NCBI GenBank assembly: GCA_050249455.1
Contig: JBFWQM010000061.1
Location: 1-24,538 of the forward strand
Source of the DNA: JBFWQM01 sp050249455
Lineage (GTDB): Bacteria > Pseudomonadota > Alphaproteobacteria > MPNO01 > VGEU01
Direction of reading: 5' to 3'
Length of the DNA stretch: 24,538 nucleotides
How positions within the stretch are numbered: position 1 is the stretch's first letter; the number at the start of each line of letters is the position of its first letter. The notes beneath the pieces are model-generated. The model was not told where the DNA came from and searched no databases. It saw nothing but the letters and a program-made list of their open reading frames with translations. Of this stretch, positions 6,545 through 14,485 are shown one piece after another. A program made the position numbers and the translations under genes.

Positions 6545-7363
6545 ATGAACTTCAAGAATGCACTGCTTGCCACGGCCATGGTCGCGGCTTCGGCGCTCGC
6601 GGCGCCGGCGGTTGCCCAGCCGTTCGACATCGACAGCTCGGGCTTCTGGACTTCGACCACGCCCTCGCCCGCGCCGAGCGAGCTCCACACCACCCCGGCG
6701 CCGAACGTCAATTTCCCGCCGAACGGCTCGGTGACCGGCTCGGACGAGATCCGCTGGGGCACCGGCGACCAGGGCGGCCCGCAGTCGGGCTACCGCTACG
6801 TGCCGATCAACCAGATCGGCATCGCTGACCTGACCGCCCCGGGCGGCTTCGTGGTCGGCCAGTTCACCCACTTCAACTTCGCCATCTCGGGTGGGTCGAT
6901 CACCCAGGCGACGCTGCAGCTCACGCTGAACATCACCGAGCAGGGCGGCACCCCGGCTTCGCCCGTGTTCAACTTCGTGTTCACCCACAACGAGACCGAC
7001 AACTTCCCCGGCACCATCGGCGTCGATAGCTGCCCGGCCACCGGCGGCCTGATCCCGCCGAGCGGCTGCCCGGACGTCGTCGGCCTGCAGAGCGCCTTCG
7101 GCGACACGCTGGTGGACATCGGCGGTGAGCTCAAGACCCTGCAGATCCTGGGCTTCCTGCCCGACGCCAACAACGACGGCGTGCCGGACAACAACACCCT
7201 GCTGACGCAGTTCATCACGACCGAGGGCGTCGCCAACCATGCGCTGCTGGTGGTGACCTTCTCCGATCCGCCGACGGTGGCGGAGCCGGCGAGCCTCGGC
7301 CTGCTGGGCCTGGGCGTGCTCGGCCTCGGCTGGATGGGCTACCGCCGCCGCAAGACGGCCTAA
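6545..7363 (+). CDS. THxN-type PEP-CTERM sorting-domain protein
   Basis: A 272-residue secreted protein. Residues 1-24 form a Sec signal peptide (basic start, hydrophobic core, cleavage expected after AVA). The C-terminal 27 residues are a PEP-CTERM signal: AEPASLGLLGLG, a hydrophobic span, then GYRRRKTA. This tail is the target of exosortase (EpsH/XrtA type), which cleaves and anchors or releases such proteins in Gram-negatives making exopolysaccharide. THFN at 108-111 and a later THNETDN fit the family NCBI calls 'THxN family PEP-CTERM protein'; that subfamily call is from memory. The middle is Gly, Pro, Thr and Asn rich with two cysteines. ATG 6545 follows CAGGAGG. Expression is predicted to need sigma-54. 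No exosortase or EPS gene is in the window. Confidence 0.92.
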   Translation: MNFKNALLATAMVAASALAAPAVAQPFDIDSSGFWTSTTPSPAPSELHTTPAPNVNFPPNGSVTGSDEIRWGTGDQGGPQSGYRYVPINQIGIADLTAPGGFVVGQFTHFNFAISGGSITQATLQLTLNITEQGGTPASPVFNFVFTHNETDNFPGTIGVDSCPATGGLIPPSGCPDVVGLQSAFGDTLVDIGGELKTLQILGFLPDANNDGVPDNNTLLTQFITTEGVANHALLVVTFSDPPTVAEPASLGLLGLGVLGLGWMGYRRRKTA

Positions 7364-7410
7364 GTCTCAGTTCCGGCGGTTCGACACGATCTGCCGTTCC
7401 TGACGGAGTG

Positions 7411-7445
7411 CCGGCGGCCCGCATTGCGGGCCGCCGGTTTATTTT
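7411..7445 (+). terminator. Strong rho-independent terminator of the PEP-CTERM gene
   Basis: A perfect 12-bp stem (7411-7422 with 7426-7437), a 3-nt ATT loop and the tail TTTATTTT (7438-7445). It lies 48 bp after the stop codon and closes a monocistronic unit. Confidence 0.92.
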
Positions 7446-7484
7446 GTGCCCCTCAACTTTGCGCCCGTCATCGGGCCGGAACGC

Positions 7485-7512
7485 AAAAGGGCCGCCCGAG
7501 AGGGCGGCCCTT
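7485..7512 (-). terminator. Rho-independent terminator of icd
   Basis: A perfect 11-bp stem (7487-7497 with 7502-7512) and a GAGA loop (CTCT... read on minus), followed on the minus strand by TTTT (A-run 7485-7488 on plus). It is 22 bp past the icd stop and lies back to back with the PEP-CTERM terminator. Confidence 0.85.
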
Positions 7513-7534
7513 CGCGCGAAGCCCCGGTACGGGG

Positions 7535-8752
7535 TCAGACGCCCATCATCTTCTTCAGACGGGCGTCGATCCGGTCCATGAACTGGCCGGTCGTCAGCCA
7601 TTTCTGGTTGGGGCCGATCAGCAGCGCCAGGTCCTTGGTCATTTCGCCCTGCTCGACGCACTCGATGCACGCGCGTTCCAGCGTCTCGGCGAACTTCACC
7701 AGCTCGGGCGTGTCGTCGAACTTGCCGCGGAAATAGAGCCCGCGGGTCCAGGCGTAGATCGAGGCGATCGGGTTGGTCGAGGTCTCCTCGCCCTTCTGGT
7801 ACTGGCGGAAGTGGCGGGTCACGGTGCCGTGCGCCGCCTCGGATTCGATGGTCTGGCCGTCCGGGGTCATCAGCACCGAGGTCATCAAGCCGAGCGAGCC
7901 GAAGCCCTGGGCCAGCGAATCCGACTGCACGTCGCCGTCGTAGTTCTTGGCCGCCCATACGAACGCGCCCGACCACTTCAGCGCCGCGGCGACCATGTCG
8001 TCGATCAGCCGGTGCTCGTAGACGATGCCCTTGGCCTTGAACTTGTCGGCGAACTCGGTGTCGAACACCTCCTGGAAGATGTCCTTGAAGCGGCCGTCAT
8101 AGACCTTGAGGATGGTGTTCTTGGTCGACAGGTAGACCGGCCAGCCGCGGTCGAGGCCGTAGTTCATGCAGGCCTGGGCGAAGCCGCGGATCGACTCGTC
8201 CAGGTTGTGCATGCCCATCGCGACGCCGGGCTCCTTGAACGTGAACACCTCGTATTCGGTCGGCGCCGAGCCGTCCTCGGGGGTGAACTTGAGGACCAGT
8301 TTGCCCTTCTTCTCGATCCGGATGTCGGTGGCGCGGTACTGGTCGCCATAGGCGTGGCGGCCGATCACGATCGGCTTGGTCCAGCCCGGGATCATGCGCG
8401 GCACGTTCTGGATGACGATCGGCTCGCGGAAGATGGTGCCGCCGACGATGTTGCGGATCGTGCCGTTGGGCGAGCGGTACATGCGCTTCAGCCCGAACTC
8501 CTTCACCCGCGCCTCGTCCGGCGTGATGGTCGCGCACTTCACCGAGACGCGGTACTTCTTGTTGGCCTCGGCGGCATCGATGGTGATCTGGTCGTCGGTC
8601 TCGTCGCGCTTCTGGATGCCGAGGTCGAAATAGACCAGCTCGATGTCGAGGTAGGGCAGGATCAGGCGGTCCTTGATCCACTGCCAGATGATGCGGGTCA
8701 TCTCGTCGCCGTCCATCTCGACGACAGGGTTGACCACCTTGATCTTCGCCAT
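7535..8752 (-). CDS. icd: NADP-dependent isocitrate dehydrogenase
   Basis: A 405-residue cytoplasmic TCA-cycle enzyme converting isocitrate plus NADP+ to 2-oxoglutarate, CO2 and NADPH. It is of the homodimeric, eukaryote-like subfamily common in alphaproteobacteria: MAKIKVVNPVVEMDGDEMTR start, substrate loop SPNGTIRN (94-101) with S94 and R100, R109 and R132, the NYDGDVQSD metal-binding stretch, and AAHGTVTRH for NADP binding. Full length, with no oddities. ATG 8752 is preceded by GGAGG at good spacing on the minus strand. It is followed by its own terminator, and the LOG-family gene lies 112 bp upstream on the same strand, so it is probably transcribed from its own promoter. Confidence 0.98.
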   Translation of the reverse strand: MAKIKVVNPVVEMDGDEMTRIIWQWIKDRLILPYLDIELVYFDLGIQKRDETDDQITIDAAEANKKYRVSVKCATITPDEARVKEFGLKRMYRSPNGTIRNIVGGTIFREPIVIQNVPRMIPGWTKPIVIGRHAYGDQYRATDIRIEKKGKLVLKFTPEDGSAPTEYEVFTFKEPGVAMGMHNLDESIRGFAQACMNYGLDRGWPVYLSTKNTILKVYDGRFKDIFQEVFDTEFADKFKAKGIVYEHRLIDDMVAAALKWSGAFVWAAKNYDGDVQSDSLAQGFGSLGLMTSVLMTPDGQTIESEAAHGTVTRHFRQYQKGEETSTNPIASIYAWTRGLYFRGKFDDTPELVKFAETLERACIECVEQGEMTKDLALLIGPNQKWLTTGQFMDRIDARLKKMMGV

Positions 8753-8827
8753 TCTTAACCTCCGGAGAGCGGCCCTGCGGCCTGGTGGGGAGCGCGCAAC
8801 GGCAGCCCGTGCGACGACTTGCGGCGC

Positions 8828-8858
8828 AGAATAACACCCAACGGCGGCCTTTTTGCAA
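8828..8858 (-). promoter_or_regulatory. icd: Candidate sigma-70-type promoter of icd
   Basis: On the minus strand TTGCAA (8858-8853) is followed after 19 bp by TATTCT (8833-8828), with TG one base before the -10 hexamer (extended -10). The start would be near 8821, giving a leader of about 68 nt. The spacing is longer than ideal, so this is a tentative call. Confidence 0.35.
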
Positions 8859-8864
8859 GGACGC

Positions 8865-9455
8865 CTAAAGCCGCGCGGAGTCGGCCGCGACGTGGGGCGG
8901 CGGGGCGGCGGCGAGCGCGGCGACGGCCGTCTCGACCGACGGCGCGAGCGCGAAAAGCGCGGCCGTCGCCGGCGCGGCGAAGCCCTGGGCCACGACGTGG
9001 CCGACCAGGCCGGCGAAACCTTGCCAATAGCCGTCGACGTCGAGCAGCACGATCGGCTTGTCGTGCAGGCCGAGCTGGCGCCAGGTGATCACCTCGAACG
9101 TCTCGTCCAGGGTACCGACCCCGCCGGGAAGCACCGCGAACGCGTCCGCCAGCTCGAACATGGTCTGCTTGCGCTCGTGCATGCTGTCCACGACGCGCAG
9201 CGACGTCACGCCCGTATGCCCGAGCTCGCGGTCGAACAGGAAGCGCGGGATCACGCCCACCACCTCGCCGCCGGCCGCCAGCGCCGCGTCGGCGACGAGG
9301 CCCATCATCCCGACCCTGCCGCCGCCGAATACGACCCGCACGCCATGCCCGGCGAGCGCGGTGCCGAGCGCGGCGGCGGCGCGCCGGATCGGGTCGGCGA
9401 CGTGCCCGGAGGCGCCGCCATAGACGCACACGGAACGGATGGAGCCCAGGGCCAT
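8865..9455 (-). CDS. LOG family protein (nucleoside 5'-monophosphate phosphoribohydrolase)
   Basis: A 196-residue cytoplasmic protein with the LOG / 'lysine decarboxylase-like' Rossmann fold: VYGGASG near the N-terminus, VFGGGRVGMMG (42-52), MHERK (92-96) and PGGVGTLDE (110-118). The last two are the signature that separates these phosphoribohydrolases, which cleave cytokinin ribotides or AMP-like substrates, from true decarboxylases. The frame remains open upstream to 9992, but that extension has no family similarity and overlaps the divergent LysM gene. The ATG at 9455 starts exactly at MALGSIRSVCVYGGASG and has AGGA about 10 nt upstream. The natural substrate in bacteria is often AMP or unknown, so the function beyond the family is not certain. 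Confidence 0.92.
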   Translation of the reverse strand: MALGSIRSVCVYGGASGHVADPIRRAAAALGTALAGHGVRVVFGGGRVGMMGLVADAALAAGGEVVGVIPRFLFDRELGHTGVTSLRVVDSMHERKQTMFELADAFAVLPGGVGTLDETFEVITWRQLGLHDKPIVLLDVDGYWQGFAGLVGHVVAQGFAAPATAALFALAPSVETAVAALAAAPPPHVAADSARL

Positions 9456-9600
9456 GGCGCGGCATCCTACGCGATGCCCGGGCACGGCGACAGCATGGCC
9501 GATTCCCGCGCCGCGTTGAACAACCGGCGGTCGAGGTCTAAGGTTGGCTGCAAGTGGGAATGCGACCGCCGCAGCGGCCGAGTTGGGAGCCACGACCGAC

Positions 9601-10644
9601 GTGAACCGGCCCGTGATCATTGGCCTTGCCGGCGGCGCGATCGTCCTCGCGGCGATCGGCATGTCCGTGCTGATGGACGGCGCGCCGGAGCCGACCGCCT
9701 CGGCGCCGCCGCCGGTGGTGTCGCCGGCCGCCGCGCCGAGCGATGCCGCGAAGCCGCCGCCATCGGCGGCCGCGCCGCCGCGGCCGCGCTTCGATGTGGT
9801 GCGCGTCACGCCCAAGGGCGACGCCGTGATCGCCGGCCGCGCCTCGCCGGGAGCCCGGATCACGGTTCGCGACGGGGCCGCAATCCTGGGCACGGTGATC
9901 GCCGATGGCCGCGGCGAGTGGGTGCTGGTGCCCGACCGGCCGCTGGCGCCGGGCGCGCGCGAGCTGACCCTGTCGATGGCGGGTGACGGCATACTGCCGG
10001 CGGACGCGGACCGCGCGGTCGTTGTCGTGGTGCCGCCGCGCGACGGCGCGCGGCCCGACGGCGACGCGCCGCCGATGGCGGTCGCGGTGGGGCGCGACGG
10101 ACTGCGCGGTCCGGAAGTGATGCAGGCGCCGGCCGGCGGCCTCGACGCGCTGGCCCCCGCCGCAGGCGGCGCGCCGGCCGGCGCATCCCGGCGGCCTTCG
10201 GTCAGCCTGGAGGCGGTGGACTACGATTCGGAAGGCAACGCGGTCTTTGCCGGCAGGGCGACGCCGGACGCCACCGTCAATCTGTATGTCGACAACAAGC
10301 TCGTCGGGTCGGCGCAGGCCGACGACCGCGGCGCATGGCAACTGCAGACGAACCAGCCGCTGAGCGCGAGCGAGCACACGGTCCGGGTCGACTCGGTGGG
10401 CGTCGCCGGCAAGGTCACCGGCCGCGCCGAGGCGCCTTTCGCGCCGGCGGCGATGACCGTGTCTGAAACCTCAATCGTGGTGGTGGAGGCGGGGAACACG
10501 CTGTGGCGGATCGCGCGGCGCCAGCTCGGCCGCGGCATCCTCTACACCGTGATCTACGAGGCGAACCGCCAGCAGATCCGCGATCCGGACCTGATCTATC
10601 CCGGCCAGATCTTCCGGGTGCCCGACGCTTCGCGCGTCAACTGA
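9601..10644 (+). CDS. LysM / Ig-like domain envelope protein
   Basis: A 347-residue protein with an N-terminal membrane anchor (about residues 4-24), a Pro/Ala-rich linker (28-62), two repeats of an Ig-like (Big_3/5-type) beta domain (about 64-145 and 200-275), and a C-terminal LysM domain (about 293-340, VEAGNTLWRIARRQLG ... YPGQIFRVP). LysM binds the GlcNAc-X-GlcNAc part of peptidoglycan, so the protein probably sits in the periplasm on the wall. The frame is open from a TTG at 9544, but GTG 9601 gives MNRPVIIG directly before the anchor and is preceded by GGAG, so it is preferred. A weak promoter-like TTGAAC (9516) with TAAGGT (9539) would also place the transcript start after the TTG. The 3' end overlaps the convergent unknown gene by 8 bp. 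Confidence 0.85.
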   Translation: MNRPVIIGLAGGAIVLAAIGMSVLMDGAPEPTASAPPPVVSPAAAPSDAAKPPPSAAAPPRPRFDVVRVTPKGDAVIAGRASPGARITVRDGAAILGTVIADGRGEWVLVPDRPLAPGARELTLSMAGDGILPADADRAVVVVVPPRDGARPDGDAPPMAVAVGRDGLRGPEVMQAPAGGLDALAPAAGGAPAGASRRPSVSLEAVDYDSEGNAVFAGRATPDATVNLYVDNKLVGSAQADDRGAWQLQTNQPLSASEHTVRVDSVGVAGKVTGRAEAPFAPAAMTVSETSIVVVEAGNTLWRIARRQLGRGILYTVIYEANRQQIRDPDLIYPGQIFRVPDASRVN

Positions 10645-11089
10645 CCTGCGGGCGCGGGCCGGCCGCCCGGCCGAACCAGTCCATGAGATCGACATAGGGC
10701 TTGAGCGGATAGAGCATCGCCGTGACGGCCGCGATGATGCGCTCCGGCGTCGGGTCCGGGCCGATGACGGTCGACCCGACGATGGAGATCTCCTGCCGCT
10801 CGCCGATCGTGAACCGCGCCTTGGCGTCCGGGCAGGCGGCTTCCAGGATGGCGACGAGGTTCTGTCGCGCCTGCACGGATTCGGCGCTGTAGGGCAGGTC
10901 GCGAATCTGCCCTGCCAGCGACAGGACCGGGCCGCCCGGGGCGTGGTCGGCGACCGCGGAGAACGGGATGCCGAAGCACTGGAAGCCGAACCTGAGCGGC
11001 ATGCGGGCAGGAAACGAGCCCAGCGGCAGCTCGGAGGCGATCGTGACGGACTCGGCCTCGGCGGCATTCGGCGACGGATCGGGGTTCAT
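10637..11089 (-). CDS. Hypothetical protein, 150 residues
   Basis: No family recognised. Starting at ATG 11089 it encodes 150 residues beginning MNPDPSPNAAEAESV; a GTG at 11104 in the same frame would add five residues. There is no signal peptide or membrane segment. Composition and codon use are normal for the region, and the translation has mixed alpha/beta character (PLRFGFQCFGIPFSAV, LSLAGQIRDLPYSAES, ARFTIGERQEISIVG, ERIIAAVTAMLYPLKPYVDLMDW). That is more protein-like than the Arg/Ala-rich shadow frames around it. The pattern of a beta-rich start followed by a helix pair could suit a type III chaperone-like or YbjN-like small fold, but that is only an impression. It is convergent with the LysM gene (8-bp overlap) and divergent from the RTX gene. 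Confidence 0.7.
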   Translation of the reverse strand: MNPDPSPNAAEAESVTIASELPLGSFPARMPLRFGFQCFGIPFSAVADHAPGGPVLSLAGQIRDLPYSAESVQARQNLVAILEAACPDAKARFTIGERQEISIVGSTVIGPDPTPERIIAAVTAMLYPLKPYVDLMDWFGRAAGPRPQVS

Positions 11090-11300
11090 GGCGCGCCCTG
11101 GCACGGGATGAAACGCATTGCACCTTATCCCGTACCAGTGACGCCTTAACGGACGGTGAAACCGGCAGCACCGGGTGCGCGGGCGGCCCCCTCGGCCGCG
11201 TCGTCACCGCCGGTTAATCCTGTTCGGAAAGCGCGCCTTAAAGTCGATCGGGTGAGATCGGCCGCACCGCAAGCGTGTGCCGGCAACAAGGATCGATCCG
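11090..11300. promoter_or_regulatory. Divergent intergenic region between the unknown gene and the RTX gene
   Basis: This 211-bp gap separates divergent starts, so it must hold promoters for both. I see no convincing -35/-10 pair, no sigma-54 site and no long palindrome; only short GC-rich dyads occur. Confidence 0.4.
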
Positions 11301-12236
11301 ATGGCCAGCCGATACCCCGACGGGCTCTTCGACGAAGCCTTCTATCTCGCGCGGAACCCGGACGTCGCGGCCGCCGTCGCGGCGGGCGTCTTCGCCTCCG
11401 GGCGCGCCCACTACGAGCTGTACGGCGCCAGGGAGCTGCGCGACCCCAACGCCAGCTTCGACTCGCACTACTACGCGTTGCAGAACGCCGATGTCCTGCA
11501 GGCGGTGGCGGCCGGGCAGTTCGACTCGGTCTACGAGCACTTCCTCCTGTCGGGCGCCAGGGAAGGCCGCAAGCCTTCGGCCGATCTCGATCTCTCGGGC
11601 TACCTCGCCGCCAACCCGGACGTCGCCGCCGCGGTTTCGTTCGGGCTCTGGCCGAGCGGCTATCATCACTATGTCCTCTACGGCAAGTACGAAGGCCGCC
11701 CCGGCATCAACGTCTCCGGCGGCAACAACACGCTGCCCGGGATCAACGGCACCGAGGGCAACGACACGCTGGCCGGCACCGCTGCCGGCGAGACGATGCG
11801 CGGCCTGGGCGGCAACGACACGATCGAAGGCGGGCAGGGCAACGACACCCTCGAGGGCGGCAACGGCGAGGACAGGCTGGTCGGCGGACCGGGGATCGAC
11901 CGGATGACCGGCGGCGACGGCGCCGACACGTTCCATTTCCAGAACGAGAGCGATTCCCCGCAGGGATCGCCCGACGTCATCACCGATTTCAACGGCGCCG
12001 CCGGCGACCGGATTCATCTTGCCAGCCTGGTCTGGCCGCCGGTCACCTTCATCGGCGCGCACACCAACCCGTTCAGCGCCGGCAACTTCACTGAGATCCG
12101 GTTCAACGACACGACCAAGATCCTGGAGATCGACAGCCACGGCGACGGCACCGCCGACATCCAGATCAAGCTGGAAGGCGTCGCGCTCGCCGACCTCGCC
12201 GGCGGCTATTTCACCGGCACGACCGCGAGCTCCTGA
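11301..12236 (+). CDS. RTX-type calcium-binding protein with three N-terminal NPDV repeats
   Basis: A 311-residue acidic protein without a Sec signal peptide. Three tandem units of about 36 residues cover 10-45, 53-87 and 96-132, each of the form F/L-x-x-x-YL-x-x-NPDV-AAAV ... HY-x-LYG-x-x-EGR. Residues 150-209 hold about six hemolysin-type nonapeptides (GNDTLAG, GNDTIEGG, GNDTLEGG, GADTFHF) that form a Ca-binding beta roll. Residues 225-300 are a serralysin-like C-terminal module (DVITDFNGAAGDRIHL) that usually carries the type I secretion signal. It is therefore expected outside the cell, exported by an ABC/MFP/TolC system not seen nearby. ATG 11301 has AAGGAT 8 nt upstream; GTG 11277 is an alternative. 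No catalytic domain is evident. Confidence 0.88.
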   Translation: MASRYPDGLFDEAFYLARNPDVAAAVAAGVFASGRAHYELYGARELRDPNASFDSHYYALQNADVLQAVAAGQFDSVYEHFLLSGAREGRKPSADLDLSGYLAANPDVAAAVSFGLWPSGYHHYVLYGKYEGRPGINVSGGNNTLPGINGTEGNDTLAGTAAGETMRGLGGNDTIEGGQGNDTLEGGNGEDRLVGGPGIDRMTGGDGADTFHFQNESDSPQGSPDVITDFNGAAGDRIHLASLVWPPVTFIGAHTNPFSAGNFTEIRFNDTTKILEIDSHGDGTADIQIKLEGVALADLAGGYFTGTTASS

Positions 12237-12263
12237 GCCCCCTGGGGCGAAGCACGGCCGTTC

Positions 12264-13841
12264 CTAGGCGGCGTGGCTCTTCAGCCATTCCTCGCGCAGC
12301 GCGTCGCGGCGCACCTTGCCGCGGTCCGACCGCGGCAGGCTGCCGACGACCATGACCTCCTTCGGCGCCTTGAACGCCGGGAGCTGGCCGGCGCAGTGCG
12401 CGCGCACCTCCTCGGCGCTCAGCGTCTCGCCCGGCTTGGCCACCACGAAGGCGATCACCTCCTCGCCGTAGATCTTGTCGGGCACGCCGACCGCGGCGGC
12501 CTCCAGCACCTTGGGGTGGCCGAGGAGGACGTTGTCGATCTCCAGCGGCGCGATGTTGACGCCGCCGCGGATGATCAGGTCCTTGGTCCGGCCGGTGACG
12601 CGCACGAAGCCGTCCGCGTCCATCGTGGCGAGGTCGCCGGTGCGCATGCGCGTGCCGCGGCGGTCCTCGTAGACGCCCTCTGGCGAAATCGCGCCGATGT
12701 GGGTCTGCGGGCCCCCGATCTCGACCTCGCCCTCGACGCCGGGCGGGCACGGCTTGCCGTCGCCGTCCACGATCAGGAACTCCTGGTGCTTGGCCGGCGG
12801 GCCGACCGTGCCCATGCGGCGGCGATAATGGCGGTTGCCGCAGATCCAGCCGGCTTCCGACATGCCGTAGAGCTGCAGCAGGGTGACGCCGTACATCTTC
12901 TCGAACTTGTCCCACTGCTCCGGGCTCAACGGCGCGGTGGAGCAGGTCATCAGTCGCAGGGTCGGGATGTCGTCGGCGGTGACCCCCAGGGGGTCGTTGA
13001 GCAGCATGTTGACGACCGTCGGCACGCCGGCGGCGAAGGTGATGCCGTGCGCCTTGATCCACTCGAAGAACCGGCTGTGCGAGAACCGCTTGGCGATGTG
13101 GAGCGTCAGCCCGGTCTGGAGGAACGGCATCAGCGACAGGATCTGCGCCGAGTTCCAGCCGAACGAGCGGTACTCCAAGGTCTTGTCGTCGGCGGTGAGG
13201 CCAAGCATGTCGATCGTCGACAGCCCGCTCAGCCAGTAGGACATGTGGTTGTAGACGACGCATTTCGGCTTCGACGTGGTGCCCGAGGTGCAGAAGATGC
13301 ACGAGACGTCCCCGGCCTCGTTCGACTTCTGGATCTCAGGCTCGGCCGGGCAGGCGGCGACCTGCGCGAAGAACTCCGGTGCGCTCGCGTCGCCCTTGGC
13401 CTTGGGGTCCCAGGTGGTGAAGCGCAGCACCTCGCCGGCAATGCCGGCGCGCATCTCCGGCGTGTCGAGCTCCTCGTGGATCAGGGTCAGGGTCGGGTTG
13501 ACGTTCTCCAGGAGCTCCTTCAGGTGGGCCTGATTCATCTCGACGTTGAGCGGGCACACCACCGCGCCGTAGCGCCAGATGCCCATCCAGGCGATCAGCT
13601 TCTCCAGGTTCTCGCCCGACAGGATGGCGATGCGGTCGGTCTTCCTGACGCCGCGGCGGTCGAGGAAGTGGGCGATGCGGTTCGATGCCTCGTAGAGCTC
13701 GCCGAAGGTGATGCCGCGGTCGGTGTCGAGGTCGAAGATCGCGGTCTTCGCCGGGTGGCGGTCGCGGTACTTGCGCAGCAGCGACAGGATCGACTCGAAG
13801 TGGATCGCCAGATCGTGCTGCGGTCCGAGCTCTATGGCCAT
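12264..13841 (-). CDS. AMP-dependent acyl-CoA synthetase / carboxylate-CoA ligase
   Basis: A 525-residue class I adenylate-forming enzyme (ANL superfamily) that activates a carboxylic acid with ATP and then CoA. Motifs in order are the P-loop TSGTTSKPKC (185-194), LQLYGMSEAG (323-331 region), MRTGDLA (399-405), the hinge and A8 motif GRTKDLIIRGGVNIAP (417-432), and the C-terminal catalytic lysine K509 in PRSDRGKVRRD. The P-loop is unusual: the canonical TSGTTGxPKG has Ser and Cys in place of two glycines. ATG 13841 follows GGGAGGA on the minus strand. It lies 65 bp downstream of the lipoprotein operon and converges on the RTX gene. The acid substrate (medium-chain, cyclic or aromatic) cannot be told. 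Confidence 0.9.
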   Translation of the reverse strand: MAIELGPQHDLAIHFESILSLLRKYRDRHPAKTAIFDLDTDRGITFGELYEASNRIAHFLDRRGVRKTDRIAILSGENLEKLIAWMGIWRYGAVVCPLNVEMNQAHLKELLENVNPTLTLIHEELDTPEMRAGIAGEVLRFTTWDPKAKGDASAPEFFAQVAACPAEPEIQKSNEAGDVSCIFCTSGTTSKPKCVVYNHMSYWLSGLSTIDMLGLTADDKTLEYRSFGWNSAQILSLMPFLQTGLTLHIAKRFSHSRFFEWIKAHGITFAAGVPTVVNMLLNDPLGVTADDIPTLRLMTCSTAPLSPEQWDKFEKMYGVTLLQLYGMSEAGWICGNRHYRRRMGTVGPPAKHQEFLIVDGDGKPCPPGVEGEVEIGGPQTHIGAISPEGVYEDRRGTRMRTGDLATMDADGFVRVTGRTKDLIIRGGVNIAPLEIDNVLLGHPKVLEAAAVGVPDKIYGEEVIAFVVAKPGETLSAEEVRAHCAGQLPAFKAPKEVMVVGSLPRSDRGKVRRDALREEWLKSHAA

Positions 13842-13906
13842 GTCCGTTCCTCCCTGCGACGCGGTGGGCGTGGCGGGTAGGGTTTATCCGCCGGCCCGCC
13901 CCATGG

Positions 13907-14485
13907 TCAAGGCGAGGCGTCGGGGCGCAGCCGGACCGAGGCAATGACCCGCTCGGCGACCGCCTTGTACTTGCCGAAGAAATGCAGCCGCGTGCCGGAA
14001 TAGACGATCAGGTAGAGCTTCTCGCCGCGCAGCATGCCGGTGGCGATGCCCTCGCGTTCCAGCCCGTCCTCCAGGCTGTAGGCGAATTCGAAGCGGAAGC
14101 CGTCGGCGTTGCCGAACGGGGCGGGGCGCAGCCCGCGGGCCTTCATGTCAAGCACCCCGGCGCGGATGAAGCTCTGCTCGAAGAACTCCTGCACCTCGAT
14201 CGGCGTCATTTTCGCGCCGAAGGTCGGCAACTTCTTGGCGTCGGCGCCCTCGAACAGGCGGTCGCCGTCCTCCAGCCCGTTGATGAACCGGACCTCCTCC
14301 AGCGCCGGTCCGTCGACCGTCCAGGTCACGGTGTTGCCGTCGCTGCGCCGGTTCCAGGCGATCTGCGGCTCGACCGTGTAGACCGAATCCATCGTCACCG
14401 GGCCGTTTTCGACCAGGGTGTAGCGGTCGCACGCGGCGGCGGCGAGGGCGAGGGCTGCGGAAAGTGCGGCGGCCGCGGGGCGCAT
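13907..14485 (-). CDS. Hypothetical lipoprotein, third gene of the M48 operon
   Basis: A 192-residue protein with a lipoprotein signal peptide (hydrophobic residues 4-18, lipobox AAAAC with C19). The mature part has no domain I recognise. It contains W-rich beta-type stretches (IAWNRRSDGNTVTWTVDGP) and an alternating pattern ending ERVIASVRL, the type of fold used by small envelope proteins that bind or sense other factors. Its ATG shares one base with the stop of the M48 protease gene (TGATG, 14487-14483), so translation is coupled, and a joint envelope role with that protease is likely. Its substrate or partner is unknown. Confidence 0.82.
   Translation of the reverse strand: MRPAAAALSAALALAAAACDRYTLVENGPVTMDSVYTVEPQIAWNRRSDGNTVTWTVDGPALEEVRFINGLEDGDRLFEGADAKKLPTFGAKMTPIEVQEFFEQSFIRAGVLDMKARGLRPAPFGNADGFRFEFAYSLEDGLEREGIATGMLRGEKLYLIVYSGTRLHFFGKYKAVAERVIASVRLRPDASP

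Noticed and set aside
9456..9992. N-terminal extension of the LOG-family protein
   Set aside because: Homology begins exactly at ATG 9455; the extension is antisense to the LysM protein gene and low-complexity.
11200..11300. EcfG-type stress promoter upstream of the RTX gene
   Set aside because: GGAAA near 11226 is not followed by a CGTT-like -10 at 16-17 bp.
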